Of a stretch of 64,000 bases of DNA, positions 8,662 through 16,505 are shown piece after piece. The stretch's first letter is position 1, and every line of letters starts with the position of its first letter. A program made the translations under genes and the position numbers. The notes beneath the pieces were generated by a model. It made no database searches. It saw only the letters and a list, made by a program, of their open reading frames with translations, and was not told the origin of the DNA. Source of the DNA: Paracoccaceae bacterium (lineage in GTDB: Bacteria; Pseudomonadota; Alphaproteobacteria; Rhodobacterales; Rhodobacteraceae); contig JAJFIC010000012.1 in assembly GCA_021775315.1 (NCBI GenBank), positions 29,503 through 93,502 of the forward strand. Direction: 5' to 3'.

Positions 8662-8742
8662 GCCCAATATACCCCCAGAACGCATTGTAAACAGGCAGTG
8701 CAGAAGCCGCATAATGCGTGTTTCACAGTTAAGGAGGGTCTA

Positions 8743-9465
8743 ATGGCCGAATTCGAGACGATCCGGCGCACAGGTGCCGGTGTCCAAGACGCCGCGATCG
8801 ACGTAGGTCTGCGCGCGCATATGAACAAGGTCTATGGCCTGATGTCCGTGGCCATGCTGATCACGGGCGCTGTCGCGTTTCTGGTTGGCACCAATGACGC
8901 CCTGCTGGGCATGATCTTTGGCTCGCCCCTTCGCTGGGTCGTGATGTTTGCCCCTCTGGCAGTTGTGTTTGGCATGAGTGCCATGATCAGCCGGATGAGC
9001 ATGGCAACCGCGCAGTTGGTTTTCTGGGCGTTTTCCGGCCTGATGGGATTGTCGATTTCCTATATTTTCGCAATCTATACCGGCGTTTCGATCGCGCAGA
9101 CCTTTTTGGTCACCGCAATCGCATTTGCCGGGCTTAGCCTCTATGGCTACACCACGAAAAAGGATCTGTCGGGTTTCGGCACTTTCCTGATTATGGGTGT
9201 GATTGGCCTGATCGTCGCCTCGATCGTGAATATCTTTTTGCAATCCGGCGCGGTGGCTTTTGCCATTTCATCGCTGGGTGTGCTGATCTTTGCTGGTCTG
9301 ACCGCCTATGACACACAAAAGATCAAAACCACCTATCTGGCCCACGCCCATCACGGCGACACGGAATGGTTGGGCAAAGCCGCGATTATGGGTGCGCTTA
9401 GCCTTTATCTCGACTTCCTGAACATGTTTATGTTCCTGCTCAGCTTTTTGGGCAACCGGAACTAA
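8743..9465 (+). CDS. Bax inhibitor-1/YccA family membrane protein
   Basis: The 240-aa protein has about seven hydrophobic segments and the BI-1 signature region near its C-terminus (GLTAYDTQKIK, then LDFLNMFMFLLSFLG). Bacterial BI-1 proteins are inner-membrane proteins; some act as pH-sensitive calcium leak channels, others associate with the FtsH protease. The start at 8743 is chosen for its strong AAGGAGG site; an upstream in-frame codon at 8698 would add 15 residues with no such site. A terminator follows at 9491. Confidence 0.93.
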   Translation: MAEFETIRRTGAGVQDAAIDVGLRAHMNKVYGLMSVAMLITGAVAFLVGTNDALLGMIFGSPLRWVVMFAPLAVVFGMSAMISRMSMATAQLVFWAFSGLMGLSISYIFAIYTGVSIAQTFLVTAIAFAGLSLYGYTTKKDLSGFGTFLIMGVIGLIVASIVNIFLQSGAVAFAISSLGVLIFAGLTAYDTQKIKTTYLAHAHHGDTEWLGKAAIMGALSLYLDFLNMFMFLLSFLGNRN

Positions 9466-9490
9466 TCACAGGTAATTCTGGACATTAAGA

Positions 9491-9521
9491 GGCCGGGCAG
9501 GGAAACTTGCCCGGTCTTTTT
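9491..9521 (+). terminator. Rho-independent terminator of BI-1 gene
   Basis: GGCCGGGCA pairs with TGCCCGGTC across an 8-base loop, followed by TTTTT. It lies 25 bases after the BI-1 stop. Confidence 0.88.
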
Positions 9522-9540
9522 GTTTTGTCGGGGTGCCTAA

Positions 9541-9942
9541 ATGGATTTCACGCTTTATCTGCCAGCCACAACCTTTGCCGCTGTTTGGTGTGGCGCGCTC
9601 TTGTGGTTGATGACCGCCGGGATCGGGGTGATCCGCAACCGGCGTCAGATTTCTTACGGCGACGCCGGGGACGCGCGCTTTGCCAAGCGTCAGCGTGGCC
9701 ATTCCAATGGGGTTGAGCAAATACCGATCACCCTGATCCTGCTGACACTGGCCGAGGTGCAGGGCGCATCCGGTTGGCTGGTTTGGGGTGCATGTGGCGG
9801 GTTGATTCTTGGGCGTAGCAGCCACGCGATCCAGTTCTGGTTTCAAGGTGCGCCGTTTGTCATGCGGCCCTTCGGCGTTGTGGTCACGCTGTTGGCGCAG
9901 TTGGGGGTGCTGGTCTGGCTGATTGGTCGTGTGGTGTTTTAG
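9541..9942 (+). CDS. MAPEG family membrane protein
   Basis: The 133-aa protein has four predicted membrane segments and the MAPEG-type cytoplasmic loop (RFAKRQRGHSNGVEQIPITL, residues 46-65) joining helices one and two. MAPEG proteins include membrane-bound glutathione transferases and related enzymes; bacterial members are mostly uncharacterised. It lies 20 bp beyond the BI-1 terminator and is followed by a GC-rich hairpin region and an intergenic repeat element. Confidence 0.88.
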   Translation: MDFTLYLPATTFAAVWCGALLWLMTAGIGVIRNRRQISYGDAGDARFAKRQRGHSNGVEQIPITLILLTLAEVQGASGWLVWGACGGLILGRSSHAIQFWFQGAPFVMRPFGVVVTLLAQLGVLVWLIGRVVF

Positions 9943-9954
9943 GCAAGTGGTGTT

Positions 9955-10014
9955 TGGGGGCGCTGCCCCCGGCGCAAGTGCGCCTCCCCCGGAGTATTTA
10001 GGGCAATAAAGAAG
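9955..10014. repeat. Intergenic GC hairpin plus GGAGTATTT element (copy 2)
   Basis: After the MAPEG gene a nested GC-rich inverted region (GGGGGCGCTGCCCCC, then GGCGCAAGTGCGCC) leads into GGAGTATTT and a purine-rich tail ending in AAAGAAG at 10014. This is the same element type found near 1905, 14013 and 28373. Confidence 0.5.
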
Positions 10015-10051
10015 TCGGTAGGGGAGGTCGTGGTCTCTGGTGTCTGCAACG

Positions 10052-10078
10052 AAAAAACGGCCCCGAATGGAGCCGTTC
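10052..10078 (-). terminator. Rho-independent terminator of rpmG
   Basis: On the minus strand AACGGCTCC pairs with GGGGCCGTT over a 4-base loop (one mismatch), followed by a T-run. It lies 26 bases after the rpmG stop. Confidence 0.85.
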
Positions 10079-10103
10079 ATTGTTCGTTAAAGAGGCCGCG
10101 ATC

Positions 10104-10271
10104 TTACTTGATCTTGCCTTCTTTGTATTCAACATGCTTGCGCACAACCGGGTCATATTTTTTGACGACCATTTTTTCGGTCATGGTGCGGGCGTTTTTC
10201 TTTGCCACGTAGAAGTGGCCGGTATCCGCGGTCGAGTTCAGGCGGATTTTGATCGTGGTTGGCTTAGCCAT
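10104..10271 (-). CDS. rpmG: 50S ribosomal protein L33
   Basis: The 55-aa translation ([18 protein letters not shown]..., then [14 protein letters not shown], ending VEYKEGKIK) is a typical proteobacterial L33, a small basic protein of the large ribosomal subunit near the E site. This form lacks the paired CxxC motifs of zinc-binding L33, so it is the zinc-independent type. GGAG lies seven bases before the ATG. It stands alone, with a terminator downstream. Confidence 0.97.
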   Translation of the reverse strand: MAKPTTIKIRLNSTADTGHFYVAKKNARTMTEKMVVKKYDPVVRKHVEYKEGKIK

Positions 10272-10380
10272 TTAAAGTCTCCTGTCGCGGGGGCCGCGCG
10301 TGTTGGCGACTCAAATGGCCACCTAGAAATCTGAACTTGCCTTTTATACGTGTCTGGGCGGCAGTCAAGGCCAGAAAGAT

Positions 10381-10760
10381 GCGCGGATGGCCTATAAGCC
10401 GGATTCTGTCCACAGGGGCACGCCCCCGCTGGATGACCATTCCTCTGGTCCTGCTGTTGCCAACAGGATCAAGCTGCCGACCCGGACCTCCGGGCTGAAG
10501 AAACCGTGGCGTTACACCGCGAGGTCCCTATTTGGCATTGCTCCGGGTGGGGCTTGCCATGCGGGGTCTGTTGCCAGCCCCCCGGTGGGCTCTTACCCCA
10601 CCTTTTCACCGTTACCCCGGATTTGCGCCGGGGCAGTCTGTTCTCTGTGGCGCTTTCCCTCGGGTTGCCCCGGCCGGGCGTTACCCGGCACCCTATCTTC
10701 ATGGAGTCCGGACTTTCCTCGCGGGCCTTGCGGCCCACGCGATCATCCAGCCATCCGCGC
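10381..10760 (-). ncRNA. rnpB: RNase P RNA component, class A
   Basis: The minus strand contains the hallmark conserved elements of bacterial RNase P RNA: GAGGAAAGTCCGGACTCC near the 5' side (CR-I), the ACAGAGAACAGA-like P-loop segment and the AGAATCCGGCTTATAG element near the 3' end (CR-V). The 5' and 3' ends pair as P1 (GCGCGGATGGC with GCCATCCGCGC), which sets the ends at about 10760 and 10381, roughly 380 nt. It is the catalytic RNA that trims the 5' leader of tRNA precursors. The RNA begins only about 10 bases after the stop codon of the upstream amidase gene. End positions are good to within a few bases. Confidence 0.95.
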
Positions 10761-10766
10761 AACTTG

Positions 10767-10795
10767 CATCTAGGGCCTGCTGGCCGCCCGGTCAA
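10767..10795 (-). promoter_or_regulatory. Candidate rnpB promoter
   Basis: On the minus strand TTGACC (10790-10795) is separated by exactly 17 bases from TAGATG (10767-10772). The predicted start site falls at about 10760, where the RNase P P1 helix begins. The -10 element overlaps the amidase stop codon, so the promoter lies inside that gene's last codons. Confidence 0.6.
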
Positions 10796-11474
10796 CGGGG
10801 AAGCGTGTGGCAAGGTCGTGTATCATGGCGCGATCAGTCGCGTCAGTTGGGCCGATTGCGCCGGGGCGAAATCTAAGCCGGAACGCGGCCAATACCTGCG
10901 CCTCGCCTTTGGCGCCACTTTCCGGCAGGCAATAGCCAAACCGCTGGGCGTCAGCGGTGAAATCTGAGTCCGGGGCGGATATGGTGTTTGGCCAGACTGA
11001 TAAGCCGCCAAGCGCCAGCCGCCGCCAATCAAATTTAGCACCGGGATCAAACTTGCGCGTCGGTGCCATGTCGGAATGCGCGATAATATTCTGAGCCGGG
11101 ATGTTGTGGCGTGTCATTAGTCCCGTCAGCAGATCTTCAAGAGCGGCCATTTGCGGTGCTGGAAAGGGCGGAAATCCGGCAAGGGGGCCGGGATTGGCCA
11201 GCTCAATGCCGATGGAATGGGAATTGAGATCCGTGATCGCCCCCCAAGCCCCGGCACCGGCATGCCATGCCCGCATGGCCTCATCAACCAACTGGATGAT
11301 TTCGCCGTTTTCAGCGATGACATAATGGGCGGAGACTTCAAATTCCGGGGCGCATAAACGCGCCACGGCGGCGGCGCAATCTTGCATGGCTGTGTGATGC
11401 AAAATCACCATATCCGGCCCCAACCCATGTCGGCGCGGCCCGAAATTCGGTGAAGGGACTGAGGTGATCTTCAC
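10770..11474 (-). CDS. N-acetylmuramoyl-L-alanine amidase (AmpD/AmiD-like)
   Basis: The 234-aa protein is a single Amidase_2 domain. The zinc ligands are visible: His26 in VILHHTAM and the late His/Asp of IIAHSDMAPTRKFDPG, with the central HSIGIELANPG strand. These enzymes cut the amide bond between MurNAc and L-alanine during peptidoglycan turnover. No signal peptide is apparent, so it resembles cytoplasmic AmpD, which recycles anhydro-muropeptides, more than exported AmiD. It follows the lipoprotein gene by 12 bp and carries the rnpB promoter in its final codons. Confidence 0.92.
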   Translation of the reverse strand: MKITSVPSPNFGPRRHGLGPDMVILHHTAMQDCAAAVARLCAPEFEVSAHYVIAENGEIIQLVDEAMRAWHAGAGAWGAITDLNSHSIGIELANPGPLAGFPPFPAPQMAALEDLLTGLMTRHNIPAQNIIAHSDMAPTRKFDPGAKFDWRRLALGGLSVWPNTISAPDSDFTADAQRFGYCLPESGAKGEAQVLAAFRLRFRPGAIGPTDATDRAMIHDLATRFPVDRAASRP

Positions 11475-11486
11475 CCCGTTACCCGC

Positions 11487-12086
11487 TCACTGCAAAAGTT
11501 TGCGATAAGTATCGGGTGTCCAGGCGCAGGCAAAACCGTCGCCATCCGGATCAAGGTTTTTGTTGTCGCGCTTGGGGCCACCTGCGCCAAGGAACGCGGC
11601 CTGTGCGTCATCCGGCAGGCGGTATTGCTGGCAGTTGCGCTTGGCCAGTGCTTTGCCCAAAGGATTGGATCGGGAATAGATCTTTTCGCCGACTTTGTTG
11701 GTGGATTTGAGCGCATATTCTACCACATTGGCCGCATTGCCCTTGCGCGAGGGCAGGGCGGTCGGGGCGATCACTTTGAATTTGTCGCGCTGGGCCTTCA
11801 AAAGCGCTTTGTCGTCTTCGATGGTGACCCGTTCGGTCAGCGCACCAAAATCCTGCGTGTCCGAGATTTCCGGATTGTCGTTGCTGATGACGACGATTTT
11901 GGCTTCTTCCTGCTCTTCGGTTTTTTCGCCGTCTTCTTCTTCTTCTTCTTCGGTGGTTTTTTCAGCTTCTTCCAGCGGCACGTCGTCATTGACCTGCATG
12001 CGTTCAACCACGGCACCATCATCCGGTGTTACATGGTTGCAGGCTGCAAGCGCCAGAAGTGCCAGTAATGTCAGAGCCAGTCGCAT
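11487..12086 (-). CDS. Lipoprotein with acidic tract and excalibur-like C-terminus
   Basis: The 199-aa product has a lipoprotein signal peptide (residues 1-16, LLALAAC lipobox with Cys16). A strongly acidic low-complexity stretch follows at about residues 38-62 (EEEEEEDGEKTEEQEEAK), then a globular region. Near the end, LDPDGDGFACAW (about residues 179-190) resembles the calcium-binding DPDGDG core of excalibur domains. It should be anchored in the outer or inner membrane facing the periplasm. Function unknown. Position beside an amidase may point to cell-envelope work. Confidence 0.75.
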   Translation of the reverse strand: MRLALTLLALLALAACNHVTPDDGAVVERMQVNDDVPLEEAEKTTEEEEEEDGEKTEEQEEAKIVVISNDNPEISDTQDFGALTERVTIEDDKALLKAQRDKFKVIAPTALPSRKGNAANVVEYALKSTNKVGEKIYSRSNPLGKALAKRNCQQYRLPDDAQAAFLGAGGPKRDNKNLDPDGDGFACAWTPDTYRKLLQ

Positions 12087-12124
12087 ATCAGTACCTAACC
12101 GAAAGAATTCCTGTTTTCAGTCTC

Positions 12125-13612
12125 TTACCACCATTTTTCAGGTTTTGAAACAAACCCGGCGGCTTGTTCCAGCGCATAGGCGGAATTCAGCATGTCCGCC
12201 TCTTGCCAGGGGCGGCCAATCAGTTGCAGGGCCAACGGCAAACCGTCCTTGTCGATACCGGTTGGCACAGCGACGCCGGGCAGGCCCGCAAGGTTCACAG
12301 TGACGGTGAAAACGTCGTTCAGATACATCTCGATCGGGTCGACATCCTGCATCGCGCCCAGACCAAAAGCAGCCGAAGGTGTGGCCGGGGTCAGGATCAT
12401 ATCAACGCCATCGTTGAACACCGTTTCAAAATCCTGCTTGATCAGCGTGCGCACGCGCTGGGCGCGGCGGTAATAAGCGTCGTAAAATCCGGCAGACAGA
12501 ACATAAGTGCCGATCATCACGCGGCGCTGCACCTCTGGGCCAAAGCCTTCGGCGCGGGTGCGTTCATACATTTGCGTGATGCCGTCGCCTTTTTGCGGCG
12601 TCGCACGATGGCCATAGCGAACGCCATCATAACGCGCCAGATTTGACGACGCTTCGGCAGGCGCGATGACGTAATAGGCAGGCAAGGCGTATTTGGTGTG
12701 CGGCAGGGTCACATCCACGATTTCGGCCCCGGCATCGCGCAGCATATCCGCCCCGTTAAGCCATAGTTTTTCAATTTCTTCGGGCATTGCATCCAGACGG
12801 TATTCTTTTGGAATACCGATCTTTTTGCCGCGAATATCACCGCTTAGTGCGGCCTCAAAATTCGGCACCACCAGATCAGCCGAGGTGCTGTCTTTGGCGT
12901 CATGGCCGCACATCGCTTCCAGCATAATCGCGCCGTCCCGCACGGTTTTGGTCATCGGCCCGGCCTGATCGAGAGACGAGGCAAAAGCAACAATGCCCCA
13001 GCGCGAGCAACGACCATAGGTCGGCTTGATCCCGACAATGCCGGTAAAAGCGGCTGGCTGGCGGATGGACCCACCGGTATCGGTGCCGGTCGCGCCCAGA
13101 CATAAATCGGCAGACACGGCCGCGGCTGAACCGCCGGACGAACCACCGGGCGTCAGGTCCATGTTGGACCCTGACTTGCGCCACGGGCTGACAACCGGCC
13201 CATAGGTCGAGGTTTCGTTAGACGAACCCATGGCGAATTCATCCATGTTCAGCTTGCCCAACATCACCGCACCACGGTCCCACAGGCCTTGGGTGATCGT
13301 GCTTTCATATTCCGGTTTGAACCCGGTCAGGATTTTTGAACCCGCCTGTGATGCAACGCCTTTGGTGCAGAACAAATCCTTGATGCCAAGGGGGATGCCG
13401 CACATATCCGGCGCGCCGCCTGCGGAAATTCGCGTGTCTGCCGCTTTGGCCTGATCGCGCGCGATGTCAAAGCTGTCGGCGCAAAAAGCGTTGAGGGCGT
13501 TAGAGCCTTCGATGGCTTTGATGCAATCATCCGTGATCTCGGTTGATCGCAAATCCCCGGCGCGCATTTTATCACGGGCCTCGGCAATGGTCAGTTTGCT
13601 AAACTCGCTCAT
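12125..13612 (-). CDS. gatA: Asp-tRNA(Asn)/Glu-tRNA(Gln) amidotransferase subunit A
   Basis: The 495-aa protein is a full-length GatA of the amidase-signature family. The Ser-cisSer-Lys triad is Lys78 (GIPLGIKD), Ser158 (TPGGSSGGS) and Ser182 ([11 protein letters not shown]). It frees ammonia from glutamine to convert mischarged Glu-tRNA(Gln) to Gln-tRNA(Gln), with GatC and GatB. gatC lies 3 bp upstream; gatB is not in the window, as is usual in many alphaproteobacteria. Confidence 0.97.
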   Translation of the reverse strand: MSEFSKLTIAEARDKMRAGDLRSTEITDDCIKAIEGSNALNAFCADSFDIARDQAKAADTRISAGGAPDMCGIPLGIKDLFCTKGVASQAGSKILTGFKPEYESTITQGLWDRGAVMLGKLNMDEFAMGSSNETSTYGPVVSPWRKSGSNMDLTPGGSSGGSAAAVSADLCLGATGTDTGGSIRQPAAFTGIVGIKPTYGRCSRWGIVAFASSLDQAGPMTKTVRDGAIMLEAMCGHDAKDSTSADLVVPNFEAALSGDIRGKKIGIPKEYRLDAMPEEIEKLWLNGADMLRDAGAEIVDVTLPHTKYALPAYYVIAPAEASSNLARYDGVRYGHRATPQKGDGITQMYERTRAEGFGPEVQRRVMIGTYVLSAGFYDAYYRRAQRVRTLIKQDFETVFNDGVDMILTPATPSAAFGLGAMQDVDPIEMYLNDVFTVTVNLAGLPGVAVPTGIDKDGLPLALQLIGRPWQEADMLNSAYALEQAAGFVSKPEKWW

Positions 13613-13615
13613 GAT

Positions 13616-13903
13616 CTATTCCACAACTTTCGGCACCGCGAAAAAGCCTTCGCGGGCGTCCGGCGCATTGGCCAGAATTTTGTCCTGATACCCACCGTCG
13701 GTGACAATATCCGCGCGGCACTTAAGCGCCATCGGCGTGACCGAGGTCATAGGCTCCACCCCGTCAACATCAACCTCGTTCAATTGTTCCATGAACCCAA
13801 GGATATTGCTAAGCTCGCCCGCCAAAGTATCAAGCGCGTCTTCCGCCACTTCGATCCGCGCCAGATGGGCCACCTTGCGGGCTGTTTCCTTGTCAATCGA
13901 CAT
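13616..13903 (-). CDS. gatC: Asp-tRNA(Asn)/Glu-tRNA(Gln) amidotransferase subunit C
   Basis: The 95-aa protein is a standard Gat[20 protein letters not shown] at the start, the [15 protein letters not shown] core and the C-terminal [18 protein letters not shown]. GatC wraps around GatA and helps assemble the GatCAB complex. The start at 13903 has AAAGGA upstream; the frame extends nine codons further but without conservation. It leads the gatCA operon. Confidence 0.97.
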   Translation of the reverse strand: MSIDKETARKVAHLARIEVAEDALDTLAGELSNILGFMEQLNEVDVDGVEPMTSVTPMALKCRADIVTDGGYQDKILANAPDAREGFFAVPKVVE

Positions 13904-14012
13904 GGGGTTTCCTTTTGTTTTGTCAGGCACGGTTTAGCGTCGGTTGCGCCGCTCTGCAAGCAGGGCCAGACCAGAAATCAGGCGCGGCTTTGACGGGCTG
14001 AATAGTGAAGAT

Positions 14013-14045
14013 GCCTTCGGCGAGGATATTTTAGAAAAGAAGAAG
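14013..14045. repeat. Intergenic GAGGATATTTT element (copy 3)
   Basis: GCCTTCGGCGAGGATATTTT with an AGAAAAGAAGAAG tail lies between gatC and the divergent UPF0173 gene. It is one of four similar elements in the window. Confidence 0.5.
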
Positions 14046-14099
14046 GCACGTCGTGGCGTTTGGGTTTAAACTGGTGTGAACCCATTGACGGAGAATCAC

Positions 14100-14792
14100 A
14101 TGAAAATCATCTGGCTTGGCCATTCCGGCTTTCGCATTGAAATTGGCAATCAGGTGTTGCTGGTTGATCCTTGGCTGCAAGGTAACCCGATGTTCCCCGA
14201 AGATCGGCAGGCCGAGGCAAAAGCCGGTGCAACCCATGTGCTGGTATCCCACGGGCACGGCGATCATTCATCCGGTGGCATCGAGATCGCGCGGGAATTG
14301 GGCATTCCGGCGGTTGGTACCTATGATTTGATGAGCTGGTGGCAAGCCTCTGAAGGCATTGAAACCGTCGGTTTCAACAAAGGGGGCACGGTTGCGCTAG
14401 GGGATGTCAATGTAACGCTGGTAAATGCGGTGCATTCCTCGTCCATTGGCGGAGACAATGGCCCGGTCTATGCCGGGGCTGAGGCCGGGTTCATGATCGA
14501 ACATGCCGGGCGCACCATTTATTTTTCCGGCGACACCGATGTGATGGCCGATATGGCGTGGTTTCAGGAATTGCATAGCCCCGAGATTGGTATTTTATGT
14601 GCTGGCGGGCATTTCACCATGGATATGAAGCGCGCCGCGTTTGCCGCGCGCAAGTTCTTTGATTTCAAGACCGTGATCCCGTGCCATTACCGCACCTTCC
14701 CGATCCTTGAGCAATCCGCCGCAGCAATGGCCGCCGCCCTGCCAAGTGTTGATGTGATTGAGCCACAAGTGTTAGAGGCGCTAGACCTTTAA
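14100..14792 (+). CDS. UPF0173 metal-dependent hydrolase (metallo-beta-lactamase fold)
   Basis: The 230-aa protein begins MKIIWLGHSGFRIE and has the VSHGHGDHSSGG metal-binding motif (HxHxDH) plus later YFSGDTDVM and IPCHYRTFP motifs, all typical of the UPF0173 family within the metallo-beta-lactamase superfamily. It is a cytoplasmic hydrolase of unknown substrate. CGGAG precedes the ATG at 14100. Its last 12 bp overlap the convergent acyl-CoA dehydrogenase gene. Confidence 0.93.
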   Translation: MKIIWLGHSGFRIEIGNQVLLVDPWLQGNPMFPEDRQAEAKAGATHVLVSHGHGDHSSGGIEIARELGIPAVGTYDLMSWWQASEGIETVGFNKGGTVALGDVNVTLVNAVHSSSIGGDNGPVYAGAEAGFMIEHAGRTIYFSGDTDVMADMAWFQELHSPEIGILCAGGHFTMDMKRAAFAARKFFDFKTVIPCHYRTFPILEQSAAAMAAALPSVDVIEPQVLEALDL

Positions 14793-16418
14793 GCGCCCAA
14801 GTATCACACGGCTGTCGGCATAACTGGCGGATCCAATAACATCACCACGATCGCCAGCCACGCGGGTGGCGACAAAGGCTTGTGCGATCGCGTCAGGCGC
14901 ATGTTGCAACAGCGTGGCACCCTGCAACAGCACCGCCAGCCTTTCGGTGTACCAACGGGCCTCGGCCTCAGGCGGGATAGACGGCCAGCGGGTTTTGAAA
15001 TCTTTGAGGGCCAGATCAAATTGCCGGTCAGCGCCGGTTGCCGCGTCGAGTTCGGCAAACAGAACCTCGCCTGCCAATGGTTCGCGCGCCAATGTGCGCA
15101 GGATATCAAGGCAGATCACGTTGCCGGACCCTTCCCAGATCGAATTAAGCGGTGCCTCGCGGTACAATAACGGCATCGGGCTTTCTTCGACATAGCCGAC
15201 GCCACCAAGGCATTCCATCGCCTCGTATATGAAATTCGGGCAGCGTTTGTTTGCGATGAATTTGGCCAAGGCGACGCTGATCCGGGCAAAGGCGCGGTCT
15301 GGTTCGCTATCGGCATCATAGGCTTTGGCCACACGCAGCCCCAGCGCGGTTGCGGCCTCAAGCTCGACCACCATATCAGCCAGAACCGATTGCATCAGCG
15401 GTTGATCAATCAGGCGACGCTGAAAGGCCGAGCGGCCCTTGACCCACCAATGTGCCTCGGCCAAGGCCGCGCGCATCAGCCCAGCCGGGGCCATTGCGGT
15501 GTCGAGCCTTGTGTGATGCACCATTTCAACGATGGTTTTGACGCCCTTGCCTTCATCCCCCAACCGCCATGCAAACGCATCGTGGTATTCGATTTCCGAA
15601 CTGGCATTGGCGCGGTTGCCGAGCTTGTCTTTCAGCCGCATCACCTGAATGCCATTGCGTTCGCCATCCGGTGTCCAGCGCGGCACAAGAAAACACGTCA
15701 GCCCGCCCGCCGCCTGCGCCAACGTCAAAAAACCGTCGCACATCGGGGCGGAGCAGAACCATTTATGGCCACGCAACCGGTATTCGTCGCCACCTGTCGC
15801 ACCGTCCGGTGTGGCCACGGTCGAGTTGGCACGCACGTCAGAGCCGCCCTGTTTTTCCGTCATTGCCATGCCCAGCGTCGCACCGGATTTTTCCCAGACG
15901 GGGCGCGAGGCCGGATCATAACGCCGGGACATCAGGCGCGGGGTCCAGTCCGCAGCAATCGCGGCATTTGCTTTCAGCGACGGAACGGCGGCATAGGTCA
16001 TGGTCATCGGGCAGGACACGCCGGGTTCGACCCCGGCCATCATGTAAACCATCGCGGCGTGGGTGGTATGGCCGCCGGTTTTGTCCTCCCACGGGCGGGC
16101 GGCATATCCGGCCTCTAGCCCCGCCTGCATCAGGTCGTGATAGGCCGGGTGAAATGTCACCTCGTCGATCCGCCTGCCAGCCCGGTCAAACACCTGCAAT
16201 TCCGGCGTTATCCGGTTTGCAACGCGCCCGGCCTCGCGCAAGTCCTCATGGCCCATAAGCCGACCGAAGCTCGCAAGATCACCCTGATCTGCCCCCATCC
16301 GGCTGGCGTAGTGGCGCAGTATCACATCGTCCTGCCACAGATCGCCGCCTTCGCGCGCACTTGGCTGGTTCTGCACTTCGTGGGTTTCAAGGTCTGTTCT
16401 GGGTCGAATAGGGGGCAT
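14781..16418 (-). CDS. aidB: AidB-like acyl-CoA dehydrogenase family protein
   Basis: The 545-aa protein matches AidB in length (E. coli AidB is 541 aa) and in its key segments: GMAMTEKQGGSDVRAN (about residue 175), KWFCSAPMCDGFLTLAQ, the FAD/catalytic region IEYHDAFAWRLGDEGKGV and YVEESPMPLLYREAPLNSIWEGSGNV near the C-terminus. AidB binds FAD and DNA and is induced by alkylating agents; isovaleryl-CoA dehydrogenase activity is weak. The ATG at 16418 has AAAGG eight bases upstream; a GTG three codons earlier is the alternative. Confidence 0.9.
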   Translation of the reverse strand: MPPIRPRTDLETHEVQNQPSAREGGDLWQDDVILRHYASRMGADQGDLASFGRLMGHEDLREAGRVANRITPELQVFDRAGRRIDEVTFHPAYHDLMQAGLEAGYAARPWEDKTGGHTTHAAMVYMMAGVEPGVSCPMTMTYAAVPSLKANAAIAADWTPRLMSRRYDPASRPVWEKSGATLGMAMTEKQGGSDVRANSTVATPDGATGGDEYRLRGHKWFCSAPMCDGFLTLAQAAGGLTCFLVPRWTPDGERNGIQVMRLKDKLGNRANASSEIEYHDAFAWRLGDEGKGVKTIVEMVHHTRLDTAMAPAGLMRAALAEAHWWVKGRSAFQRRLIDQPLMQSVLADMVVELEAATALGLRVAKAYDADSEPDRAFARISVALAKFIANKRCPNFIYEAMECLGGVGYVEESPMPLLYREAPLNSIWEGSGNVICLDILRTLAREPLAGEVLFAELDAATGADRQFDLALKDFKTRWPSIPPEAEARWYTERLAVLLQGATLLQHAPDAIAQAFVATRVAGDRGDVIGSASYADSRVILGRLKV

Positions 16419-16505
16419 GGCGCGCACCTTTGTTGCTTTCTCGACCCGAAGATAGCACAGATATTGGCCCGGAATGCTGCGGCATCGGAAATTGACGTAA
16501 CGTCC

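Noticed and set aside
10343..10368. TTGACT and TATAAA as an rpmG promoter
   Set aside because: Spacing is only 14 bases, too short for a standard promoter.
10387..10967. Several open frames across the RNase P region
   Set aside because: They lie over conserved RNase P RNA structure and look nothing like proteins.
15390..16118. 242-codon plus-strand frame opposite the AidB-like gene
   Set aside because: Antisense shadow of a strongly conserved dehydrogenase.
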